DNA from: Hymenopus coronatus | Taxonomy: Eukaryota; Arthropoda; Insecta; Mantodea; Hymenopodidae | NCBI GenBank assembly: GCA_030762935.1 | Contig: CM060892.1 | Span: forward strand, 85,628,827 to 85,692,826 | DNA: 64,000 nucleotides | Direction: 5' to 3' | In this document: positions 51,595 to 63,404 of the stretch, piece by piece | Position numbering within the stretch: the stretch's first letter is position 1 | How the letters are laid out: each line of letters starts with the position of its first letter | Made by a program: the position numbers and the translations under genes | Notes under the pieces: model-generated | What the model was told of the DNA's origin: nothing | The model's input: the letters and a program-made list of their open reading frames with translations, nothing else | Databases searched by the model: none

Positions 51595-51900
51595 TGTTTT
51601 AACGAGATCTACAGTTTTGTGTAGTCAGGTTTGTCTCTTTCTTATGATTTACCAGTAATGCAAAAGTCATCCAAAATGAAGAGGTCTTCATAGACTATTC
51701 CCAGAAAATTCATATTTTGTTGTTGACTTATTGTGTTCACACACACGGACCTTTTTCTAAAAATGTATATTTTAAATTGGGGGAGACAGGGTACCGTAAA
51801 ACGTGTATTTCAGGTGAAATCAAGGTATCGAATTTTTGGTTGGAGTGAAATACCATCTCTACCTTCATACTATGTAGTATGTACAGAAAGTAATATGATA
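50785..51900 (-). repeat. Repeat X, 3' fragment and a full copy carrying a nested S1
   Basis: A fragment of an X 3' end lies at 50795-50840. The full copy starts (3' end) at ATGTGTTCCATTCACATGTC (50945) and ends near ACTATGTAGTATGTACAGAAAG (51870-51891). It is split by an S1 SINE at 51115-51370. An (AC)n/(AT)n tract is at 51562-51592. Confidence 0.8.
51115..51370 (+). mobile_element. S1 SINE nested in repeat X
   Basis: CATCCTCCATGGTCTAGACG, GATCGTGGGTTCAAACTTGG (B box), AGCATGGCTTCCTTCGGAAG, CGGTCTTTCACGCCC, GATCGTCCATAG. Flanks CACAAGCTTAAG and CATTAGGCTAAAG are an imperfect target duplication within X sequence. Confidence 0.8.
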
Positions 51901-52374
51901 TGATAGATCTATTTGCAAGTTCGTTTACTGTAAAATTTGAAATTTTACGGTGAATATTTTAAAAATGTATCATGTGACGATAATATTAGATAAATGAATT
52001 TAGACAAATAAAACTAATTAATCAATTAACCATACAAGCTAGAATTTTCAAATATAGCAAATATATCACTTTTATGGTGTGTAAAACTGGTATGAACTTT
52101 AATACTATATCTCAATATTGTGATTTGTTCAAATTTGTCTGATGAATTACCTTAAAAGAATCAATAACATGCTGCTCACACGTAGCTCCAGTATGCATGA
52201 ATTCAAGAGGCAATATCAGCAAACACAAATCGATATACTCACATGGTTTTCTCTACTCTATTGTTTATTAGTGCCTATACAGACTTTTCTTAGAAAACTT
52301 ATCTATTTCAGTTTCATCCCGATAGATCTTTCCAGAAACAGATACATTATTATTGTTTTAGAGAGTAGTGACAA
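51901..52374. other. AT-rich stretch, nothing recognised
   Basis: A 97-codon plus frame (52142-52435) runs into the X unit and has no motif. Confidence 0.5.
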
Positions 52375-53135
52375 TCAAATGTTTAAAAATCTGATGTGTT
52401 CCTCCATTCACACGACTCTCTCTACATCGCTGTAACAAATTGTTGTTAAAAAGCATATTCTTCTATTAATTTATGATACTCGAGATAAACATTAGCTGAA
52501 ATTGTCTTAATTACTTACTTCCTTCCTTGTAAGTAGAAGGAAAATAAGGGAATACGCTAAGCTAAAATGATAGTCAAATCTTTTAAAATCCGGTTGCCAT
52601 GTGGTTGAAATCCGTTTCTATACAGGGCCAGGAGTTGACAAATTCCGTATGAGAAAAGTACTTTAAACTGAAACCAATAAGAAAGAATATCTCGGAAATG
52701 ATCAACTCCATGAAAAAAAAATGTGTATGACATAAATTATGTGTTTTAACGAGATCTACATATATTTTGTGTAGTAAGCTTTCGTCTATCTCTTACGGTT
52801 CACCAGTTATGTAAAAGTCATCCAGAATGAACAGGTATTCAGAAGCTGTTCCCGGAAAATCCAAGATATGCAATTTGAAATATTTTCATGTAAAGGGTAG
52901 TTTGGGGTTGAGGGATTTTCATCAAAATTTTGTGTCGCATCCTTGGAAGATATAAACTTAAACACCAAGTTTGGTGTTTTTTCGACATTTAGTTTCTGAG
53001 TTATGGTATTCATAGACACACACACGCACCAATTTCTAAAACAATCTTTTACGTACCCTAAAACGTGTATTTCCGTTGAAATCTTTTGGGTGGAGTGCAA
53101 TACCTTCTCAACCTGTACTAAGTAGAGAAAGTAAA
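52375..53135 (-). repeat. Repeat X, full copy, inverted
   Basis: From ATCTGATGTGTTCCTCCATTC (3' end) through GATATTCTTTCTTATTGG-like, CCAGAATGAACAGG, GTGTCGCATCCTTGG and GTTGAAATCTTTTGGGTGG to GTACTAAGTAGAGAAAGTAAAA (5' end). Confidence 0.85.
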
Positions 53136-53177
53136 AATGTATCTCCTATAGGTATATTTGCTAATCCTCAGCACACC

Positions 53178-53471
53178 AGAGTCGCCCTCCGTGGTTTAAT
53201 AGTTACCATGCCAACTTCATATACGCGGGTTCAAACCCGGCGGAAGACGATGGATTTTTTCGGGTGTAAAAATCCTTAGCATGGCTTCGTTCGGAAGAGA
53301 AGTAAAGCCGTTGGTTCCGTGTCGTAGATTTACGGCACGTAAAAGAACCTCAAGTCTGATAAAGAGGCCTCTGAGCAAAATTAAGCGGTCTTTCACGCCC
53401 AATTTAGAATGGGACGCTGAGAACCACAATAGTTAAAGAGCGTCCATAAATAACACGCCATTTTACATTTT
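53178..53471 (+). mobile_element. S1 SINE, full-length with target duplication
   Basis: CGCCCTCCGTGGTTTAATAG, GCGGGTTCAAACCCGGCGG, the complete body, and the tail AAATAACACGCCATTTTACATTTT. The 10-base target duplication TCAGCACACC lies at 53168-53177 and 53472-53481, which marks LINE-type target-primed insertion. 53482-53640 beyond is not recognised. Confidence 0.9.
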
Positions 53472-54612
53472 TCAGCACACCTGAATCTATTTCACGAACT
53501 CTCAGTTGCTTAGCACGTTGCAGTCTATAGGGTGTCATTCTTGTCTTCGTTAAAAGTAAGTGCAATGAGGTCAGGTTCAAAGCAACAAAGACTACCTCGC
53601 AAATGTTCACGCCACAAAACATCTATTTGACATGAATTGTGTATTTACTTTAACGAGATCTGCGATTGGATGTGGAGATTTCACCTGAAGTATATTTTAG
53701 GTATCCTCAATAAAAACAGTATTTTTACTTTCTCTACACGCACTATATACATAGTGTATAGAGTATGTATTGTATTCCACCCAAAAATTCGATACCGAGA
53801 TTTCAACGGAAATATATACTTTGAAGTCCCCTGATTCTGAAAAAAAATTCTCTTTCTCTACAAGTACTATGTACATAGTGTATAGAGAAGGCATTGTGCT
53901 GCACTCAAAAATTCAATACGAGATTTCACGGGAAATATATATTTTGAGACCCTCTGAATAAAAAAAAAGAAGCATTTCTAGAGAAATGTCAGTGAGTGTG
54001 TGTATGTGTGTGTGTGTCTGGGGGCAGTATAACTCAAAAATGAAAAGTCCGTTAAATACCAAACTTTGTATTTAAGTTCAGTGTCTTCCAAAGATGCGAC
54101 ACGAAGCTTTTCAAGAAAGTCCCCCACCCCCAGCCCCAACTACCTTGTGCATGGAACAATTTTCGGAAGTGTTGTCATAATGGTTCTAACGATTTTAATT
54201 AAAATATCGTATATTAAAGATATTTACATAGCAAATAAAATGTATTTGAATTTTCTGGTAATAGCCTCTGAAGACATCTTTATTGTGGATGAAATTTGCG
54301 GAATTTTACAAAACCGGTAAACCGTAAGAGATAGACAAAATTTACTTGATAGAAAATGTAGAGCTTGATAAAACGCACAATTTATGTTATAGACACTTTT
54401 TTTCGTGGAGTTGATAGTTTTGAGATATTCCTTGATATTGGTTTCAACTAAGAATACGTAATTCTCATTCGGGAATTTGTTAACTCCGGTCCATTCAAAA
54501 GAACTTTAGCAGTCAGATTTTGACTACCACTTTAGTTTATGACACTCCCTTAATTCCCTTTTACTCACTTGGGAGCAAGTAATATTCTATTTATGCTAAT
54601 TTTTTCTCGATT

Positions 54613-54882
54613 AAAATGAAATGAAATTGCGTTTTATTTATGAACTCTCTTGACTGCTGTGGTTCTCAGCGTCCCATTCTATACTGGGCGTGAAAGACCG
54701 CTTAATTTTGCTCAGAGTCCTCTCTATCAGGTTTGAGGTTCTTTTACGTGCCGTAAATCTACGACACGGGACCAACGGCTTTACTTCTCTTCCAAAGGAA
54801 GTCATGCTAAGGATTTTTACGCCCTAAAAAAGCCATCGTCCTCCGCTGGGTTTGAACCCCCGACCTTGGGTATATGAAGTTA
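54613..54882 (-). mobile_element. S1 SINE nested in repeat X, inverted
   Basis: The plus strand TTTTATTTATGAACTCTCTTGACTGC, GGCGTGAAAGACCGC, CCGTAAATCTACGACACGGG, CTTCCAAAGGAAGTCATGC, CGTCCTCCGCTGGGTTTGAACC (B box). It splits the X sequence TTTTCTCGATTA / GCATGAAGTAAATAG. Confidence 0.85.
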
Positions 54883-55830
54883 GCATGAAGTAAATAGAAT
54901 AAGCCTTTTAATAATAATTTGTTGCAGAGATGCAGAGAAAGTCATGTGAATGGAACACATCAGATTTTTAGAAATATTTCCTATGTGTCTGTGAACAGCA
55001 TAGCTAAAAAACGAATAGCATCTTCAAAGGATGCAACACGAAGATTTACAAGAAAATCTTCCACTCCTAACTATCCTGTACATGGATAAAAAGAATTGGG
55101 TTTTCAAATATGGCTCTAAGGATTTCGATTAAAATATCGTATATTAAAGATATTTTCATGACAAATAAAATGAATATCTTGATTTTTTGGGAAGGAATTG
55201 CCTCTGAAAACTTTTTTGCTCTGGACGAATTTTGCCGAAATTTGCTTAACTGCTATACTGTAAGAAATAGACTAAAAATTATAGCTTAAAAATGTAGATC
55301 TCGCCAAAACATATAATTTATGTCCTTTACGTTTTGTTGTGGAGGTAACTGTTTCCGAGATACTCCTTGTTATTGGCTTCAATTATTGTAAATTATTTAT
55401 ACTTTTCTCAAACAGGAAATGTCCGTTTTTCTTTTGTACTCTCCTGGCCAAGCAAAGAAGCGATTTATAATGACAAATCACATAACGATTGCTTTTAAAA
55501 CATTTGACTATCGCTTTAATCTAGTGTATTCCCTTAGTTCTATTCTTCTTATAAGGAACTAAATAATAAGAATATTCTTTATCTCGATTAGCATGGTATA
55601 GAAGAAGAATATTTTGTAAGAACTTTGCAGAACAGCTAGAGAAAGTCATTTTAGTGTACCACATCGTGTTTTTACTTTTTCTACACGTACGGTAGAGAAA
55701 GTATAGAGAAGGTAAGGTATTGTATTGCACCCAAAATTCGATACCGATATTTCACCGGAAATATTTGTTTTGGGACCCCCTGAATCCAAAAAAAAAAAAC
55801 ACTTTTAGAAAAAGGCCCGTATGTGTGTAT

Positions 55831-55869
<39 letters not shown>

Positions 55870-57694
55870 TCTTCGGTCAGCATAGCTCAAAAACTAAAAG
55901 ATAATTAAATACCAAACTTGGTATTTAAGTTTATTATCTTCCAAGAATGCGACACGAAGATTTTCAATAAAATCCCCCCATCCAAACTACCCTTCACATG
56001 AAATTTTGTTGTTGAAAAGGTTGCTTTTCTCGAAAATGACTAAGGATTTTGATTAAAATTCCGTATATTTAAGTTATTCATAACACAAATAAAATGTATA
56101 TTTTGAATTTTCTGGTAATAGCCTCTGAACACTTTATTCTGGTTGGTGTTTGCAGAATTTTGCATAATGGTTAAACCGTAAGAGATAGACAAAAACTTAT
56201 TGCAAAAAAAAAAAAAAAGTAGATCTCGTTAAAACACACAATTTATGTCATATACATTTTTGTTTTAGAGTTGACCGATTCAAAGAGATTCCTTGTTATT
56301 GGTTTCAATTTTAGAATACTTTCTAGTTTTCTCAGATAGGAAGTGCCCGGTTTTCTTTTGTTCCACTCCTGGCCAAGCAAAGAAGCCAATTTCAATGACA
56401 TTCGCATAACGATAGCTTTTAAAACATTTGACTATTGCTTTAGCATAGCGCATTCCTTCTACTTACAAGGAACTATGTAATAAATACATTCTGCTAACGC
56501 TTATCTCCATTAGCATGGTGTAGAAAGAAGAAGAATTTTTTGTATGAAGTCTGTTTGTAGAACAGTTAGAGAAAATCGTGTAATCAGGTTTTTGAAAAAA
56601 AAAAAAAAAAAAGTGCGTGTGTGTATGTGGACAGCATAGCTCAAAAACTAAAAGACCGTTAAATACCAAACTTGGATTTTAAATGTTGGAACATTTTGCT
56701 CTAACGATTTTGATTAAAATTAAAATGTATATTTTGGCTTTTCTGGGAATAGCTTCTGAAGACCTGTCCATTCTAAATTAATTTTGCATAACTGGTAAAA
56801 CGTAAGAGATACACAAAAACTTACTACACAAAAAATGTATATCTCGTTAAAACACAAAATATATGCTATATACGTTTTTGTTGTAGAATTTATCGTTTCC
56901 GAGATATTCCTTTTTTTTTTTTTATTTTTTTTTTTTTCCATTTTAAACCACGCATCTTCTCAAACGGTGTGCTTTCGTTTAATCTCTCTTTTGTGTTTCT
57001 AGAAATATAAAAACCGAACTTCAATTCTTCACATATCGATCGGTTTTTAAAATATTTGGATGTCGCTTTATCCTGGTGAATTCCCTAATTTCCCTTCAGC
57101 TTATAAGAAACTAAGTAGTAGGACAAATTGTGTTAATGTTTTTCTCGTTTAGCATGACGTAGATAGAAGAATACTCCTTTGTAGGAATAGTTTGTTTGCA
57201 TAGCAGGTAGAGTAAGCCATGTAAATGCAACACATCAGATTTTGAGAAAATGGTTCTACGTAGGCAGGCTGGCAGATGTGTCTTAACTCAAAAACGAGAA
57301 GTCCATTTAATACCATAGTTGGTATATAAGGCAAACATCTTTCAGTGATGAAATGCGAAGATCTTCAAGAAAATCCCTCACCCTAAACTATCCTTGTACA
57401 GGGAACATTTTTCAAAAATTTTGATTTTCTCAAAAATACCTTAACAATTTTGATTACAATACCATATATTAAAGACATTTATGTGACAAGATGTGTATCT
57501 TGAATTCTCTGCGAATACCCTTGAAGACCTCTTCTCTCTGGATGACTTTTGCATAACTGGTGAACCGTAAGACTTGGACAAAATCTTACCACTCAATATG
57601 TGTAGATTTCGTTAACACACACAGTTTATGTCATGTGCAATTTTTTGTGAGTTAACTATTCCTGAGATATTGTTTGTTATTGGTTTAAATTTTG

Positions 57695-57932
57695 CAATAA
57701 TGTTAACTTTTCTTAACTGGGAAGTCTCTTCTTTTTTCTTTCTTCTGGTCATGCAAAGAGAAAGGCATTTTAAAACTATCATATAACGACCGGCTTTTAG
57801 AATATATAACTATCAATAATTTTAACTTTTCTTAACTGGGAAGTCTCTTCTTTTTTATTTCTTCTGGTCATGCAAAGAGAAAGGTATTTTAAAACTATCA
57901 TATAACGACCGGCTTTTAGAATATGTAACTAT
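57695..57932. repeat. 119-bp tandem duplication inside repeat X
   Basis: Bases 57695-57813 recur at 57814-57932 with a few substitutions (for example TTCTTTC against TTATTTC). Confidence 0.9.
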
Positions 57933-58124
57933 CACTTTAGCTTATTATATTTCCTTATTCTTCTTGTACAAGGAAATTCTATGTAATGAAACTATTTCTG
58001 ATAATGCTTTTCTTGATAACTGTGAAGAGGATAGAAGTCTTGCAAGAATAGTTTATTGCAGCATAGATAGAAAAGATTATGTCAATGTTGTACATTAGAC
58101 ATTTTATATTGTAAAATTTTGTCT

Positions 58125-58355
58125 TAGTCTGTTATTTAAACGTTATTCAGAATGAAGAGGACTTTAGAGGCTATTCGTAGAATTTTTAAATGATACATTT
58201 CTTTTTTCGTAAAAATATCTTAAAGCTAAAGTGTTTAAACAAAATCCTTATGAATACTTTGTAGAAAATGAAAAGATATCGAAATATTTTCATGTAAAGT
58301 AGTTTAGAATAGAACGATTTTCTTGAAAATCTGTGTCACATCTTCGTTTCACTAT
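58125..58355 (-). repeat. Repeat X fragment, inverted
   Basis: CAGAATGAAGAGGACTTTAG, TTTTCATGTAAAGTAGTTTAG and GATTTTCTTGAAAATCTGTGTCACATCTTCG are reverse-complement X blocks. It follows the plus-oriented array directly, making an inverted junction near 58115. Confidence 0.75.
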
Positions 58356-58379
58356 TGTGGAAACATTATTTAAAGCAGG

Positions 58380-59289
58380 ATGCTTACACCTGAAATATTT
58401 TTTCAGCAGTAGGGGCACTAATTTCATTTATTGCAGTTCTTATATTTATTCTCATTTCATGAGAAAGTATAATTTTTAATCGAACAGTTCTATACTCATC
58501 ACAAATAAATAAATACTTCTATTGAATGAATATGCATATATTCTTCCGTTTCTGCACTCCAGTTTATTAACAACCTCAAACCGCATGCTACTCTGTAACC
58601 TTTTAGCTAGAAAAAAGTAAACATCTTTAACTTTCATCCTTGTTTCCGAAACAGTTGACTATCGATGACACCCACTCATAGCTATGAAGGAATCGAAAGA
58701 CATTAAGATGGGGTCAGCAAGATTATGTATTTTCTGTAAATTGCTGAGCATTACGTATTCACATGTCGTTTGTGACATACTTAAACACGCTTTGTTTACT
58801 TTATTCTTTCGGTTTCTCTTTTCGAAAAGATAGATAACCCATGTAGAGTTTGAAAGTTATGTGGCTTTGCGTAGCGCTGCAAGGCATCTTGTGTCTGTAA
58901 TAACTCCAGATCGTGATGCATGCTAATGCTGAAGGACTAGCCTCACATCTCGATCACTGGAGAAAGCAAATCAGCCCTAGGGTTGACAAGCGTCGATATT
59001 TCTCACGACCTCTCACCTCCAGCACCGGATGAGCTCTTGTTTTTCTGTGAAAGTGACCTGCTACACGCGGTTCACAACCATCTTGTCCTCTCTAACCTCG
59101 TGTCATTTGCATCTTGACAAAAGAACGGTGCTGTCTCTGCATGCCGTGGGATCGCACCTTCATACCGTCTCTTGAATGACATCATCCATACATCTTTGGA
59201 TATAGAGAGAGAAACAATAATAGACCCTTCAGATTCTTTCCTTACAATTTCGGCTTATTAAACCTTTGTTATTTATTTATTCTGCTGGA
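58380..59289. other. Unidentified stretch with a GC-richer patch
   Basis: 58840-59200 is GC-richer but holds no frame of note and no similarity elsewhere in the window. Confidence 0.4.
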
Positions 59290-59660
59290 ATGTGATATTT
59301 AAGTTAAAATGGCGTTAAAGATATTTACATGACACATAAAATGCATATCTTTAATTTTCTGAAGACTTCTTCATTCTGAATGACTTTTACCTAACTGGTG
59401 GTGATGTTGATGAAACAATAATAACAACAATGATAACTCAGAAAGAGTGAGAGTGATAGTCGCTCAGGTCAGTGTTTCTCTACCATTTCGAGTTATTAAA
59501 TTTGTATTATTTATTCTCATGAAATGTGGAATTTAATATAAAATGCCGCTCAGTATATAGATGACACATAAAATGTATATCTTGAATTTTCTGTGAATAG
59601 CCTCTAAGGTCCTCTTTATTCTGAATGACTTTTGCCTAACTGGTGATGACGATGATAGTA
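59290..59660 (+). repeat. Two repeat X fragments in tandem
   Basis: CATGACACATAAAATGCATATCTTTAATTTTCTG with CTTCATTCTGAATGACTTTTACC at 59326-59400 and again GACACATAAAATGTATATCTTG with TTCTGAATGACTTTTGCC at 59562-59643. Each is followed by a GATGATGA/TAATAA microsatellite. Confidence 0.7.
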
Positions 59661-59799
59661 ATAATAATAATAACAATAATGATAACTTATACTCACGAAT
59701 AAATTAATGCTCATATAATTAACGTAGATATGACAATAGGATATATACATGTATATATATAATATGTAAATGTAATGGAAACTTTTTTTTTTTATTTGC

Positions 59800-60650
59800 A
59801 GAGCGGCTGCAGTCCTTAAAAACTGATGTGTTCTATTCATATGCTTTTCTCTACATCTTTGTAACAAATTATTGAAAAAGCTTATTCTTATATCTCCGTA
59901 ACGTTAATCAAGATGTATATACGTTGTAAACGTAATGACAAATTGGTTTCTGCGCAGCGGCTGCAATCCTTAAAACTGATGTGCTCCATTCATATGATTT
60001 TCTCTACATCTCTGTAACAAATTGTTAAAAAACTAATTCTTCTATCTCCTTCACGCTAATCGAGATAAACATTACCAGAAATGATTTTATTACTTACTTC
60101 CTGCAAGTAGAAGGGAAATAAGGGAATGCTAAAGCGATAATAATCAAATCTTTTAAAAGCTCGTCACTATGTTATTGAAATTCTTTTCCTTGCATGGTCA
60201 GGAGTTAACAAATTCCCGTATGTGAAAGTTTAAGTATTTTAAAACTGGAACTAATAACAAGGAATATCTCGGAAATGGTAAACTTGACGAAAAAAATGTA
60301 TATGACATAAATTGTGTGCTTTAACAAAATCTATATTTTTTGTGTAGTAAGTTGTTGTCTACCTTTTACGTTTTAGTAGTTATGCAAAAGTAATTAAGAA
60401 TGATGTGGACTACAGTGGCTGTTTCCAGAAAATACAAGATATACATTTTATTTGTCATATTAATAACTTTAATATACTATCTTTTAATCAAAACAGCCGT
60501 TTTTGGAGGAAATCAAAAGTTTCGAAACATTTTCCATATAAAAGGTAGTTTGGGGTGCATCGTTCAAGGACACGGCACGAAGAGTTTCAAGAAAAACCCC
60601 CAACTCCAACTTCCAACCTTAACACTTTCACCTTTTAGAAAATGTTGAGA
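59800..60650 (-). repeat. Repeat X, inverted, with duplicated 3' end
   Basis: The X 3' end plus its flank GCGGCTGCA(G/A)TCCTTAAAA occurs at 59800-59900 and again at 59957-60050. The body then continues to GGTAGTTTGGGGTGCATCG and CACGGCACGAAGAG near 60590. The 5' hairpin end is missing. 60650-60780 is unidentified. Confidence 0.75.
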
Positions 60651-60779
60651 GGAAAGGATTTAGAGGTTAGTTTTCACCCTACTCCAATCATTATAATCTT
60701 GGACTGATAGTGTTTTGCTAAATGAAGGAGTACTCAAGTGGCTTTTGAGATTCTATTTTAAATCATGGGATTAGAAGTC

Positions 60780-61805
60780 TTATCCTTTATTGTGGATATA
60801 CATAATATTCCTACAAAAGCTTATTTTTATATCTTCATTTTAATCGATATACTACATTTTTTTCAGAAACAGTTTTGATTATAGATACAAAAGGAATACC
60901 AATAATAAAATATTTAAAAATTGGATCGCTATATGCTGTTTGCGTTCCATAATCTTTCCAAGCAAACTCATATACCCAAGGTCGCGGGTTTAAACCCGGC
61001 GGAGGACGATGGATTTTTTTCGGGTGTAAAAATCCTTAGCATGGCTTCCTTCGGAAGGGAAGTAAAGCTGTGCGTCCCGTGTCGTAGATTTACGGCACGT
61101 AAAAGAACCTCAAGCCTGATAGAGAGGCCTCTGAGCAAAATTAAGCGGTATTTCACGCCCAATTTAGAATGGGACGCTGAGAACCACAGCAGTTAAAGAG
61201 CGTCCATAAATAACACACCATGTCCATTTTTTTCCAAGCAAACGCCTAAAACAACTGAAAATCGAAAAGACTTTAAAAGAATGACAAAGTATTGAGCAAC
61301 TTACGGACAAATAACGGATATCTCGAAAATGTCTTTTCACAAACACAGGTTATTTATAATACATTGTGATTTAAATATGTCTAAATTTTTGTGTAGTTTG
61401 TTATCATCTATCGCTTAGCGTTTACCAGTTATTCCGGATTATACAAAATTCGTTCTGATGTTGACTTCACAGATTACTCCCAGATAATGAATATATATAT
61501 TCTATTTTTCATGTAAATATCTTTAATATATGATATTAAATCGAAATCGTTACAGCCATTTTTGATAGAATAAAGTTTTGCAAAACATTTCATGTAAAGT
61601 GTTTAAGGTATTTTCTAGAAAATCTTCGTATCGCATCTTTGTATCGAATGCAGGATTTATCCGAATTTTTGTTTTTGAGTTATGCTGCTCTCTCTGTCTC
61701 ACACTCGATTCAGAGCTCAAAAGCACGTATTTACGATGAAATATAGATATACAATTTTGAATAGAATGCAAATCCTTTTCTGCATACTAGATATGGATAG
61801 AGAAA
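60780..61805 (-). repeat. Repeat X, inverted, carrying a nested S1
   Basis: Blocks CTTATTTTTATATCTTCATTTTAATCG, GGATATCTCGAAAATG, GCGTTTACCAGTTATTCCGG, CATGTAAATATCTTTAATATATGATAT and TTCGTATCGCATCTTTG follow X order in reverse, ending near GATATGGATAGAGAAAGTAAAA (61790-61810). Confidence 0.75.
60968..61230 (+). mobile_element. S1 SINE, 5'-truncated, with 13-bp target duplication
   Basis: Begins at TCATATACCCAAGGTCGCGG (the A box part is missing) and runs to AATAACACACCATGTCCATTTT. The target duplication TTTCCAAGCAAAC lies at 60955-60967 and 61231-61243, so it was inserted already truncated by a LINE machinery. Confidence 0.9.
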
Positions 61806-61861
61806 GTAAAACTCTAGCAACGCGCCTACATGATTTGTGTCTGTGGGCTTCTATTTTCATT

Positions 61862-62672
61862 TTTACTTTCTCTACATGTACTATGTACATAGTGTATAGA
61901 GAAGATATTGCACTCTACCCAAAAACTCGATACCGAGATTTCACCGGAAATATATGTTTTAGGATCCCCTGTATCCAAAAAAAGCATTTTCAGAAAAGGT
62001 CCGTGTGTGTCTGTGAACACGATAAAACGAAAAGTTGGGAAAACTTGGTATTTAAGTTTAGTATTTTTCCAGGGATGCGACACGAAGATTTAGAGAAAAA
62101 TAACCCCACCCCAAAATACCCTTTACATGGAACTTTTTTTCAAAAATTTTTATTTTCTCAAAAATGGCTCTAACGATTATAATTAAAATATCGTATATTA
62201 AAGATATTTGCCTGACAAATAAAATGTATATCTTGAATATTCTGGGAATAGCCTCTGAAGACTTGTTTTATTCTGGACGAATTTTAAGGAATTTTGTATA
62301 ATTGCTAAACCGTAAGAGATGGACAAAAACTTACCACACAAAAAATGTAGAACACATTAAAGCATAATTTATGTTATATACATTTTTTTTTCGTGGAGTA
62401 GATCGTTTTTGAGATATTCCTTGTTATTGATTTCAGCTTTAAAAAACATATTCTCATACAGGAATTTGTCAACTCCTGTCCATACAAACAAAGGAACTTG
62501 AGTCACATAGCTTTTGACTATCACTTTAACCTATGGTACTCCCTTATTTCGCTTCTACTTATAAGAAAGCAAGTAATAAGATTATTTCTGCTATTTTCTT
62601 TCTTTCTTGATTAGCATGAAGTAAATGAAAGCATAAGCTTCTTAACAACAATAATTTGTTGCAGAGATGTAG
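61862..62672 (+). repeat. Repeat X, full copy
   Basis: TTACTTTCTCTACATGTACTATGTACATAGTGTATAGAGAAG at the start gives the clearest 5' hairpin in the window (ACTATGT/ACATAGT core, TTCTCTA/TAGAGAA outer arms). Full block order to TTGCAGAGATGTAGA, where it stops just short of the usual end. About 55 bases separate it from the inverted copy on its left, head to head. Confidence 0.9.
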
Positions 62673-63404
62673 ATTTTTATAAGACCTAACCAGGGTTAGG
62701 AACTCTTAAACAGTTACCTTCATGTTATCTACACTCGAACCTTTGTATGCAAAACAAGAGAGGCAGGTAAAAATCTGTCGCAGTGTACGAGAGATCGGGG
62801 TGATTTGTTGTCTACGACATCCTTGCATACAGTCCAGTGACAGTCAACCTTATTTCTACGTCCCGCAATAGTGCATAGATAGTCTTATGTCCTGGAGATA
62901 ACAATGCTTGTAGGTAATTCTTTTTTAATTCGCTTACAAGTTTTTATGATTCATCTAGACTTTATTAATGATCTTTAATAACGAGCCAAGCCGAAAAGAC
63001 AATTCTCTTTCACACGAACATAGTATTTTATATTTTAAGAATTTACTGATGAAATTGCTAGTGCTACTGAATATTGGGATGGATGATTTTGACTTTCTTT
63101 TAATAGGATAAACAAGTTGTACTCTGTGCAACGGACTGTTTGTCCCACCTCGTTCACACAGAAAGACAGTAGGAATCATGTCTGTTTTCTACAGAAGTAT
63201 GGACTTATCGGCAAATGCAGGCAAATAACGAATATTAGGGAAGGTTGAGCATTTCTATTAAAGGACAAAGTTATAGAATGTAGAAACAAATTGGCAAGAC
63301 CATTTACAATTGATTCTAGAAACATTTTAGAATCCCACGAAAGAATTTAAAACACAATGTAAGACAGAAAAAAAGAGTGGTTGTCTATATCAAGGTGAAC
63401 CAGA
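62673..63404. other. Stretch without recognised content
   Basis: No repeat X, SINE or coding signal. A 74-codon minus frame at 62955-63179 has no motif. Confidence 0.5.

Larger units (their letters stand above)
53645..58110 (+). repeat. Head-to-tail array of repeat X units
   Basis: Successive plus-oriented units: fragment 53645-53715, 5' fragment 53725-53845, unit 53848-54970 (with nested S1), 5'-truncated unit 54985-55665, full unit 55670-56595, truncated unit 56600-57243, truncated unit 57245-58110. Each ends at the GTAGAGAAAGTC-like block followed by about 20 bases (TGTGAATGGAACACATCAG) and the next starts at once. Units are clearly diverged from one another. A (GT)n tract lies at 55832-55867. 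Confidence 0.85.

Noticed and set aside
53645..58110. CRISPR-like array
   Set aside because: Units are 0.65-1.1 kb, diverged and without spacers; the genome is eukaryotic.
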